From the NCBI GenBank assembly GCA_030041215.1, contig JASHOH010000023.1:1-53071 (forward strand): DNA of 53,071 nt. Reading direction: 5' to 3'. Shown here one piece after another: positions 7,380 through 14,164 of the stretch. Each line of letters opens with the position of its first letter. The first letter of the stretch is position 1. The position numbers and the translations under genes were made by a program. A model generated the notes under the pieces. It made no database searches. It was not told where the DNA came from and was given only the letters and a program-made list of their open reading frames with translations. This DNA is from Candidatus Sulfotelmatobacter sp. (GTDB taxonomy: Bacteria; Acidobacteriota; Terriglobia; Terriglobales; Acidobacteriaceae).

Positions 7380-9500
7380 ATGCCCCGTACACCTCAAGTT
7401 CTTCACATCGCCATCGACACTGGCGGCACCTTCACCGACTGCGTCTGGATTGACCCAACGACCAGACATCTGCGTATGCTAAAAGTGTTCTCCACTCCGG
7501 CCGATCCGTCACAGGCAATAGTCGACGCTCTGGCAAAGATCAATCATTCGGGCGAATTGATCCTTCTTCATGGCACTACTGTCGGAACGAACACTCTACT
7601 TGAGCGCAAAGGGGCGCGCACGGCTTTAATCACCACCTCTGGATTCGAAGACGCCATCGAAATCGGGCGCCAGGCTCGGTCCAAACTCTACGATTTCTTT
7701 TTCGATCGCGTCGAACCTCTAGTTCCCCCCGATCTTCGCTTTGGCATCGAGGAACGCACGGCTGATGGGGAAATCCTCGTCGCGCCCACGCCAGAAAAAC
7801 TGCAAATGCTCGCCGCGAAGATCAAAGCCGCGAAGCCGCAATCGATCGCCATCTGTCTGCTCTTCTCATTCGCGAATCCAAACAATGAGCTGGCCGTTGC
7901 CAGAGCAGCACGTTCGCTCGGCGTTCCGCTCTCAGTCTCTCACCAGATTCTTCCCGAATTCCGCGAGTACGAGCGCACTTCGACCGTCGCTATCAATGCC
8001 TATCTGCAACCGGTGATGCAGAGTTACCTGGAAAACCTGGAGCGCCGGACAACCGAAGCTAAGGCTTCGGGGAAAGAATTGCAGCCCGGGACGACCGTAG
8101 AGGCGCGGCTCTTTAGCGGGACAAAAACTGCTCTTAAGAAATCTGGGGTCTTAGCTCCCAGGGAAAAATCACAACCCCACATCTTCGTCATGCAGTCGAG
8201 CGGTGGAATTACATCTCTGTCCTCTGCTGCCCGCGAACCCGTTCGCACTGTCTTCTCCGGCCCTGCGGGCGGCGTGGTCGGCGCCACCGCCAGTGCTCGC
8301 GGAAGCGGATTCGATCGCATCATCGCCTTCGATATGGGCGGCACCTCGACCGATGTCTCTCTCGTCGAAGGAGCGATCACAACAGCCAGCCGCGCCGAAA
8401 TTGCCGGACTGCCAATCGGCGTCCCAATACTCGACATCCACACCGTCGGCGCTGGAGGGGGTTCGCTCGCCCGCTTCGATGCCGCCGGCGTGTTGCGCGT
8501 CGGGCCTGAATCCGCCGGCGCCGATCCCGGCCCCATCTGCTACGGCCGCGGCACTCAGCCGACGGTTACCGACGCCAATCTCTTACTAGGCCGCCTGCAA
8601 CCCGAGCGCTTTCTCGGCGGCGATTTCACGCTCGATCTGGAACGCACGCGCCGTCTCACGCGCGAGTGGCTGAAAAAACAGGGAAGTCCTTTATTAGTGG
8701 AAAAATTTGCTTCGGGAGTCATACGCGTCGTTAACGCCACCATGGAAAAAGCCATCCGCGTGGTTTCCATCGAGCGTGGCCGTGACCCCCGCGACTTCGC
8801 ACTCGTCGCCTTCGGCGGAGCCGGCGGACTGCACGCCTGCGCACTCGCGGACGCTCTCAGCATTCCGCACGTGATCGTGCCCGCTTTTCCCGGTGCCCTT
8901 TCGGCTTGGGGAATCCTGGCGAGCGACATTGTCAAGGACTATTCCCGCACCGTTCTGTGGCGAGTTGCGGGAAGACTTCCGACTGCCAGTCTAGAACGCG
9001 AATTCTCGCTTTTGAAGAAAAGGGCCGCCGAAGATTTTCGCGCTGAGGCGTGGCGGGGACGCATTCAATATCAGGAGAGTGTCGATCTGCGATATCGCGG
9101 CCAGGGGTACGAATTAAATCTGCCGTTCGCAGCGAATCTGCTTCAGAGATTTGAAGGAGAGCATAAGCGTCGCTATGGCTACGCTCACTCCGGCCACGAA
9201 GTTGAAATCGTCACGCTTCGCCTGCGCGCCAGCGTGAAAACCACAACCCATGTGGGAATAAGCGGAGCCGGCCGCGCAAGCGCAAGAGCGAAGATAGACG
9301 AGCCGCCATCGGAGAAAAGACCGGTTCTATTCGGAGACAAGAAATTATCGACCAATATCTACTCGCGTGACGCACTACTTCCCAGGAAGAGATACGCTGG
9401 TCCTGCCATCGTCACCGAATACAGCGCGACCACGGTGATTCCGCCCGGCTGGAGGTTCTACATCGATAGAGCCGCCAATCTGATCAGCTTGCGACGGTGA
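7380..9500 (+). CDS. Hydantoinase A / oxoprolinase-type ATP-dependent amidohydrolase
   Basis: The 706-residue product resembles N-methylhydantoinase subunit A, acetone carboxylase beta and the N-terminal half of 5-oxoprolinase. It has the actin-like ATPase signatures IDTGGTFTDCVWID (12-25), HGTTVGTNTLLERKGA (64-79), FDMGGTSTDVSLVEG (317-331) and GAGGGSLARFDAAG. The start MPRTPQVL at 7380 is where family similarity begins; the frame stays open further upstream without support. No subunit B (HyuB-like) gene is adjacent, so it either pairs with a remote partner or works alone. Residues 223-266 form an extra basic, low-complexity stretch between LENLERR and the conserved HIFVMQSSGG, where relatives normally join directly. 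The substrate is unknown. Confidence 0.88.
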   Translation: MPRTPQVLHIAIDTGGTFTDCVWIDPTTRHLRMLKVFSTPADPSQAIVDALAKINHSGELILLHGTTVGTNTLLERKGARTALITTSGFEDAIEIGRQARSKLYDFFFDRVEPLVPPDLRFGIEERTADGEILVAPTPEKLQMLAAKIKAAKPQSIAICLLFSFANPNNELAVARAARSLGVPLSVSHQILPEFREYERTSTVAINAYLQPVMQSYLENLERRTTEAKASGKELQPGTTVEARLFSGTKTALKKSGVLAPREKSQPHIFVMQSSGGITSLSSAAREPVRTVFSGPAGGVVGATASARGSGFDRIIAFDMGGTSTDVSLVEGAITTASRAEIAGLPIGVPILDIHTVGAGGGSLARFDAAGVLRVGPESAGADPGPICYGRGTQPTVTDANLLLGRLQPERFLGGDFTLDLERTRRLTREWLKKQGSPLLVEKFASGVIRVVNATMEKAIRVVSIERGRDPRDFALVAFGGAGGLHACALADALSIPHVIVPAFPGALSAWGILASDIVKDYSRTVLWRVAGRLPTASLEREFSLLKKRAAEDFRAEAWRGRIQYQESVDLRYRGQGYELNLPFAANLLQRFEGEHKRRYGYAHSGHEVEIVTLRLRASVKTTTHVGISGAGRASARAKIDEPPSEKRPVLFGDKKLSTNIYSRDALLPRKRYAGPAIVTEYSATTVIPPGWRFYIDRAANLISLRR

Positions 9501-9566
9501 GTGCTCGCATCAGAGGTGTGGATGCTTTCGTAGAAGCTGAGGGAACAAGCCAGTTTTTCGCCGAAG

Positions 9567-10781
9567 TTAGATCAGAATTCCCATTCTCTTTCCGACTCTG
9601 CCAAGCACCTCCAGGGCTTTTTCCAACTCGTCTTTCGTGTGCGTGGCGGTCATGATGGTGCGGATGCGGGCCTTGCCCTCTGGCACGGTCGGATAGGTAA
9701 TGCCGGTACCGAAAACGCCCTCGTTGAACAGTTCGCGTGAAAAGTCCATGGTGAGTTTACCGTCGCCGATAATGATCGGCGTAATTGGGGTTTCGCTGGC
9801 CGGCGTTGTTTTTCCGCCAATGTCGAAGCCCAATAAGCCGAGTTCTTTTTTCCAGAGGCGCGTGTTCTCCCAGAGTTTTTCCATGCGCTCAGGTTCGTTT
9901 TCGAGGACGTCGAATGCGGCAATGCAAGTGGCTGCGACTGACGGCGGATGTGAAGTCGAAAATAAAAACGGGCGCGCACGATGATAGAGGAAGTCGATGA
10001 GATCGCGCGTGCCGCAGACGTAGCCGCCGAGGGCGCCGATAGCTTTTGAGAGCGTTCCAACCTGAATATCGACACGGCCATGCATTTTGAAGTGATCGAT
10101 GGTGCCACGTCCGTTGCGGCCGAGCACACCGGAGGCGTGAGCGTCGTCGACCATCATGATGGCGCCGTATTTTTCCGCGAGATCGCAGAGCGCGGGCAGA
10201 GGCCCGATGTCGCCATCCATGGAGAAGACGCCATCGGTGATCAGCAGCTTCTTGCCGGGCTCGTTTTTCACGCTGGCGAGTTGCTCTTCGGCGTGGGCGA
10301 TGTCCTTGTGGCGGTAAACCAGGATTTTGGCTTTTGAAAGGCGCGCGCCGTCAATAATCGAGGCGTGGTTCAGCGCGTCAGAAATAATGAAGTCGTCTTT
10401 GCCGAGGACGGCCGAAACCGTGCCTGCATTCGCCGCGAATCCGGACTGAAAGACGACGCACGCTTCGACATTTTTGAACCGGGCAATTTTTTCTTCCAGC
10501 TCCATGTGGATTTTCATGGTGCCGGCGATGGTGCGCACAGCGCCCGATCCCACCCCGTATTTGCGCGTGGCTTCGATCGCGGCCTCGCGGAGTAGGGGAT
10601 GCGTGGTCAGTCCCAGATAATTGTTCGAGGCGAGATTGATGACCTTCTTGCCGTCGAAGGTGCAGAGGGGCGCCTGCTCGTCTTCGAGTACGCGCAGCTT
10701 GAAGTGCGTGCCTTTGGCCTTGAGTTCATTGATCTGATCGGTCAGGTACGAGAGCGGGTTGATACGCGTTGCAGTGGTCAT
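9567..10781 (-). CDS. kbl: Glycine C-acetyltransferase (2-amino-3-ketobutyrate CoA ligase)
   Basis: Kbl cleaves 2-amino-3-ketobutyrate with CoA to glycine and acetyl-CoA, the second step of threonine catabolism. The 404-residue product (E. coli Kbl has 398) is an alpha-oxoamine synthase of PLP fold-type I. It has NLASNNYLGLTTHP, FQSGFAANAG, the PLP-contacting DDAHASGVLGRNGRG (212-226) and the Schiff-base lysine K246 in VGTLSKAIGALGG. A GAGG Shine-Dalgarno lies 5 nt before the ATG at 10781. The first-step gene tdh lies upstream on the same strand, but a vapBC module separates them by 750 bp. The tdh partner makes Kbl more likely than 8-amino-7-oxononanoate synthase. Confidence 0.95.
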   Translation of the reverse strand: MTTATRINPLSYLTDQINELKAKGTHFKLRVLEDEQAPLCTFDGKKVINLASNNYLGLTTHPLLREAAIEATRKYGVGSGAVRTIAGTMKIHMELEEKIARFKNVEACVVFQSGFAANAGTVSAVLGKDDFIISDALNHASIIDGARLSKAKILVYRHKDIAHAEEQLASVKNEPGKKLLITDGVFSMDGDIGPLPALCDLAEKYGAIMMVDDAHASGVLGRNGRGTIDHFKMHGRVDIQVGTLSKAIGALGGYVCGTRDLIDFLYHRARPFLFSTSHPPSVAATCIAAFDVLENEPERMEKLWENTRLWKKELGLLGFDIGGKTTPASETPITPIIIGDGKLTMDFSRELFNEGVFGTGITYPTVPEGKARIRTIMTATHTKDELEKALEVLGRVGKRMGILI

Positions 10782-10862
10782 GGAAACCTCGGAGACTTTT
10801 TGCCGCGGATCGCGCGGGTGCTATGGGAACTTATGAGTGTAATACGGAGGCAGGGTGGGAGT

Positions 10863-11276
10863 TTATGCGGGATAGAGTCTGATGCCGAGTACATGGCGGT
10901 AGCGATTGAAATAACGGTCCGTTGTGAAGATGGGCCAATGACGGCGAGAAGCAGCGGCACAAAGAAGAAAATCAATGGACGAACCTGCGATCCCATGTTT
11001 GCGGCAGAGGTTGCTCATGTGCGCGCCTTCCTCGTAGTCCTCACTGGCCAATGCTGTGTCGGGGAAAGAACGCAAAACATCTCTCAATTTCAGATACTGC
11101 GATTCTTCCCGAATTCCAGACAGCATCTCCTGACGCACTGGCCCAATGATTCGCGCCTGGCCTTTCTGGATCAGATCATCCAACGAGTGAGTGAAGGCAG
11201 TTTCCGCCGGGTTGAGGTTGCGGGTGCGGCGGCGCAGCGCCAGCGACCACACCGAAGTGTCGACCAGCACGCTCAT
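10863..11276 (-). CDS. vapC: VapC-type PIN-domain toxin
   Basis: This 137-residue PIN-domain protein has the four acidic residues expected for a magnesium-dependent ribonuclease site: D6 (LVDTSVWS), E50 (VRQEMLSG), D102 (SSIDFLLCA) and D120 (TTDRYF). VapC toxins typically cleave tRNA or rRNA when freed from the antitoxin. Its ATG overlaps the antitoxin stop in an ATGA, so translation is coupled. The target RNA is not predictable. All catalytic residues are present, so the toxin is presumably active. The module sits between tdh and kbl on the same strand and leaves 81 nt before kbl. Confidence 0.93.
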   Translation of the reverse strand: MSVLVDTSVWSLALRRRTRNLNPAETAFTHSLDDLIQKGQARIIGPVRQEMLSGIREESQYLKLRDVLRSFPDTALASEDYEEGAHMSNLCRKHGIAGSSIDFLLCAAASRRHWPIFTTDRYFNRYRHVLGIRLYPA

Positions 11277-11482
11277 CTAGGGCGTTTCCGGCTGCGCTCT
11301 GCCTTGTAGTCGTACGAGGGATCGTAGTCAATTGTGCCGAACAATTCGACGATGCCGAGCTGTTTGCGGCGGCGCACATACTCCGCCAAGGCGGCGTTGA
11401 CCGCTTCTTTCTTGGACTTGTGCTTGCCTATCTTTTGCGCCTGTAGTATCAGCCGGTCATCGAGTCCGAGATTGGTTGCCAT
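11273..11482 (-). CDS. vapB: VapB-type antitoxin
   Basis: The 69-residue product begins MATNLGLDDRLILQAQKIG, a ribbon followed by two helices (SKKEAVNAALAEYVRRRKQ), as in VapB antitoxins of the ribbon-helix-helix type. The tail (LFGTIDYDPSYDYKAERSRK) is rich in aromatic and acidic residues and would thread into the toxin. The start at 11482 is chosen because similarity begins there; no Shine-Dalgarno is visible. A promoter-like pair (TTGAAT, 16 nt, TAATAC) would place the transcription start at or very near the ATG, so a leaderless mRNA is likely. The operator overlaps this promoter. The gene overlaps vapC by 4 nt. Confidence 0.9.
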   Translation of the reverse strand: MATNLGLDDRLILQAQKIGKHKSKKEAVNAALAEYVRRRKQLGIVELFGTIDYDPSYDYKAERSRKRPR

Positions 11483-11517
11483 GTGTAAAGTATTACACAG
11501 TAGAGTGTGTAATTCAA
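11482..11517 (-). promoter_or_regulatory. vapBC promoter with alternating TGTGTAA operator half-sites
   Basis: On the minus strand a -35-like TTGAAT (11517-11512) and a -10-like TAATAC (11495-11490) are 16 nt apart. Three copies of the same 7-nt half-site lie in alternating orientation at 11482-11488, 11493-11499 and 11506-11512. The first pair makes a perfect inverted repeat with a 4-nt spacer, the second pair one with a 6-nt spacer. This fits autoregulation by a VapB-VapC complex that blocks RNA polymerase and the start codon. Confidence 0.75.
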
Positions 11518-11531
11518 CCACAACAAGGCGC

Positions 11532-12584
11532 TCACCGCACTCCGTTCGGATACACGAGAATCTTGCTCGCCTCACCCGTCTTCAGCCGCTCCATGGCTTT
11601 GCCGAAATCTTTCATTGGGATGCGGTCGGTGATTACCGGATGCAGGTCGAGTTTGCCCGCTTTCAGCAACGCCGTCATCTGATACCAGGTCTGGTACATG
11701 CGGCGTCCGTTAATGCCCTGAATGGTGATTCCTTTAAAAATAATGTCTTCGGAGAAATTTACCGGGATGGGTTTTGAAGTGAGGCCAAGAAGGGAAATTC
11801 TGCCGCCGCGGCGAATGATGTCGAAGGCTGTTCGAATCGAATTGGGGTGGCCTGCCATTTCCAGCACGACGTCAACTCCCAGCCCGCCGGTCTTCTCAAG
11901 CACAATGTCCTTCACATTTTCTTTTGACGGATCGAGCACGTAGTCGGCCTTCATTTCACGCGCGATCTTGCGGCGGTGCTCGTTGATTTCGATGGCGAAT
12001 ACCGTGGTCGCGCCACAGGCTCGCGCCACTGCAATGGAAAATAACCCAATGGGTCCAGCGCCCGTGATGGCCACGGTTTTCGCGGCAATTTCACCGGCCA
12101 GCACGGTATGAACGGCATTGCCTAGGGGGTCGAGAATCGATGCGTACTCCTGCGGAATGGCCGGATCGAGCTTCCAGATATTCGACTCGGGAATGACAAC
12201 GTATTCGGCAAAAGCGCCATTGGCATCAACGCCGATGATCTTCACGTTCTGGCAGATGTGCGCTTCGCCGGTGCGGCATTGCAGGCACTTGCCGCAGGCG
12301 ACATGCATTTCGGCGGAAACAAAATCGCCTTCTTTGACGCTTGTGACCTCGTCCCCAAACGCGACAACCTCGCCGCAAAATTCGTGGCCGGGAATCAGCG
12401 GAGGGTGAATGCGCCTCTGTGCCCAGCGGTCCCAGTTGTAGATGTGCAGGTCGGTGCCGCAGATCGACGCAACCTTGACTTTGACGAGAACGTCGGTGCG
12501 TCCAAACGCGGGAATTTTCACTTCACATATTTCTGCCCCAGGCGCAGCCTCGGGCTTTACGACAGCGGACATTGTGGATGGCAT
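11532..12584 (-). CDS. tdh: L-threonine 3-dehydrogenase
   Basis: Tdh oxidises L-threonine with NAD to 2-amino-3-ketobutyrate, which Kbl then cleaves. The 350-residue product is a zinc-dependent medium-chain dehydrogenase. It has the catalytic-zinc region SICGTDLHIYNWDRW, GHEFCGEVV, the four-cysteine structural-zinc lobe CGKCLQCRTGEAHIC, the nucleotide-binding GAGPIGLFSIAVARACGA and a C-terminal domain with INGRRMYQTWYQM that is typical of threonine dehydrogenases. Length is close to E. coli Tdh (341). The ATG at 12584 has AAGG upstream; a second ATG four codons later is possible. It is upstream of kbl in the same orientation, with vapBC between them. Confidence 0.95.
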   Translation of the reverse strand: MPSTMSAVVKPEAAPGAEICEVKIPAFGRTDVLVKVKVASICGTDLHIYNWDRWAQRRIHPPLIPGHEFCGEVVAFGDEVTSVKEGDFVSAEMHVACGKCLQCRTGEAHICQNVKIIGVDANGAFAEYVVIPESNIWKLDPAIPQEYASILDPLGNAVHTVLAGEIAAKTVAITGAGPIGLFSIAVARACGATTVFAIEINEHRRKIAREMKADYVLDPSKENVKDIVLEKTGGLGVDVVLEMAGHPNSIRTAFDIIRRGGRISLLGLTSKPIPVNFSEDIIFKGITIQGINGRRMYQTWYQMTALLKAGKLDLHPVITDRIPMKDFGKAMERLKTGEASKILVYPNGVR

Positions 12585-12973
12585 GACGGCGACCTTATAA
12601 GAACAAACTATTCACAAAACGTACGATTTTAGCACTGCGACACAGGGTTAGAAGGAGCCGGGTGCAGCGGCGCTTGGATCCTGGAGGTTGGGCACTCCGG
12701 AGTTACACGTTCATTCTGACTGTCCGCGGCATTTTCTCGATGGCCGGCTTTCTGCCGATTAGCCCAGCACAGTTCGGGCCGCGACGAGCCATATCCTCGC
12801 CGCTCCAACTCTGCCGACACGCCGCGGTAATGGTAGAACTCTCGGAGCGCGGCTGTGATTTTAAAGCACATACTTCCAACCCTAATTAATTGATGCCGTA
12901 GTTGAGGGCTTTGGTTCGGTTCCTATCCGCTGACGTTCTAAGTCGTTGTTCGCCATGCACTTTTAGGGAGGCC
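12585..12973. other. Intergenic region upstream of tdh, no gene seen
   Basis: This 389-base region holds the presumed tdh promoter but no open frame with protein-like composition; an 80-codon minus-strand frame (12629-12871) has a composition like random sequence. No tRNA, clear hairpin with T-run or repeat unit was recognised. Confidence 0.5.
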
Positions 12974-13531
12974 TCACTTTTCAGCGGATAGTCCCTTATT
13001 CGATTTCGGCGGCGCTTTTTTGAATTCCTCCGACTTCCCTCGGGGAATGCTCAACGTCTTCCATTCGCTCGACCTTAGATGCTTGGCAAGAAAAACAATC
13101 TGGCCGGTATGTTGCGCGTAGTGTGCAATCTGGCGATTGATCGCTTGCAGCACAGTGTGCGGCTCGCCGCGGACCGTAACCGTGCGCATCACGTCTCCTG
13201 GTTTGAGCGATTCGATCGTGCCCAACACGATATTCCAGCCATCCTCCCAGCATTTCATCACGTCGGCACGGGTGGTTTCCGAACTGATTTCAAATTCGCG
13301 GTCGCGAAAGCGATCGGGTTTTTCGCCGTCGGTGGTTAAGAAATCGGTGAACCGGGAGCGCATGTTGCCCGCGAGATGTTTCACCAGAATCGCGACCGAA
13401 TTTGCCTCAGGATCGATGGTGACAAAGAAATCTTCGTGGCGAAGCTGCGCCATGGCCGCTTCACCCATGCGTTTGTGACCGCGCATCTGGCGGCGGGCTT
13501 CTTCAAGGTAGTGAGCAGCAAGATCAGTCAT
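12974..13531 (-). CDS. DUF1572 (DinB superfamily) protein
   Basis: This 185-residue protein is of the DUF1572 type within the DinB superfamily. It begins AAHYLEEARRQMRGHKRMGE, followed by SVAILVKHLAGNMRSRFTDFLTTDGEKP, which carries the first conserved histidine. It ends with INRQIAHYAQHTGQIVFLAKHL, which holds the HxxxH pair expected to bind a metal. Members are thought to be cytosolic four-helix bundles; the substrate is unknown. The C-terminus has a lysine-rich tail. The ATG start is at 13531. It is not closely linked to its neighbours and is probably monocistronic. Confidence 0.85.
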   Translation of the reverse strand: MTDLAAHYLEEARRQMRGHKRMGEAAMAQLRHEDFFVTIDPEANSVAILVKHLAGNMRSRFTDFLTTDGEKPDRFRDREFEISSETTRADVMKCWEDGWNIVLGTIESLKPGDVMRTVTVRGEPHTVLQAINRQIAHYAQHTGQIVFLAKHLRSSEWKTLSIPRGKSEEFKKAPPKSNKGLSAEK

Positions 13532-13641
13532 AGTTAGGTCCTTCGCTCCGCTCAGGATTTCGGCGCACAGCTCAGTTTTTAGCCTGCCCTGAGCAACCTC
13601 ACGGCAGTGAGAGCGCCGAACGAGCCCACAAAGCGCCTCAA

Positions 13642-13983
13642 CTACGCCACCGGATTCTGTGGCGGAACCAGCGGGTAGGGCGCGGCGGCCATCACCGGCT
13701 TCATCTCCAACTCCACTTCAATGCCGCCGACCCAGTCGGCGAACAAGTTATAAAGCAGCGCCCCGATCAACCCCATTATGAAACCGAAGATGGCATAGAG
13801 AATGGGCATGAGAAGGGCGAAACCAACCCCGAAGATGCCGGCGATCGGACTATTCTTCCCCAGCGCCGATCCCATCAGACCAATCAGAAGAAAAATTGGC
13901 ACCAGAATCAATCCCAGACAGCCATAGAGCAAGCCCGTAATTTTTCCCACTGATAACACGTCCACTGACTTGAGAATGTGCAC
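13642..13983 (-). CDS. Small membrane protein, distantly DUF3566-like
   Basis: This 113-residue protein begins with a short cytoplasmic segment (HILKSVDVLSVGKITG), then two long hydrophobic helices (LLYGCLGLILVPIFLLIGLMG and FALLMPILYAIFGFIMGLIGALLY), a glycine-rich turn and a strand GGIEVELEMKP. The SVDVLSVGK start weakly recalls DUF3566 membrane proteins; I would not assign it firmly. The GTG at 13983 is chosen because AAGGAG lies 7 nt upstream; the longer frame to 14133 lacks such a signal. It follows pheT on the same strand, with about 180 nt between, so it could be the last member of the infC-pheT transcript. Confidence 0.75.
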   Translation of the reverse strand: MHILKSVDVLSVGKITGLLYGCLGLILVPIFLLIGLMGSALGKNSPIAGIFGVGFALLMPILYAIFGFIMGLIGALLYNLFADWVGGIEVELEMKPVMAAAPYPLVPPQNPVA

Positions 13984-14164
13984 GAAATCGCTCCTTTCAG
14001 CATTCCCGGTGTCGCCTGCCTGATGCCCGCTTAAAGGTGTACTCCGCGGCCGTGGATTAATCAATAGTCGCCGAGGTAGCGCCCCACAACGGGGAACAAA
14101 AGGAACCTGAATGTATGAGAGGACTCCGGCCAATATCAGCTTGTTCAGGCTTGTCGGCCCACGA

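Noticed and set aside
12629-12871. 80-codon frame upstream of tdh
   Set aside because: Composition is random-like, there is no Shine-Dalgarno and no recognisable domain.
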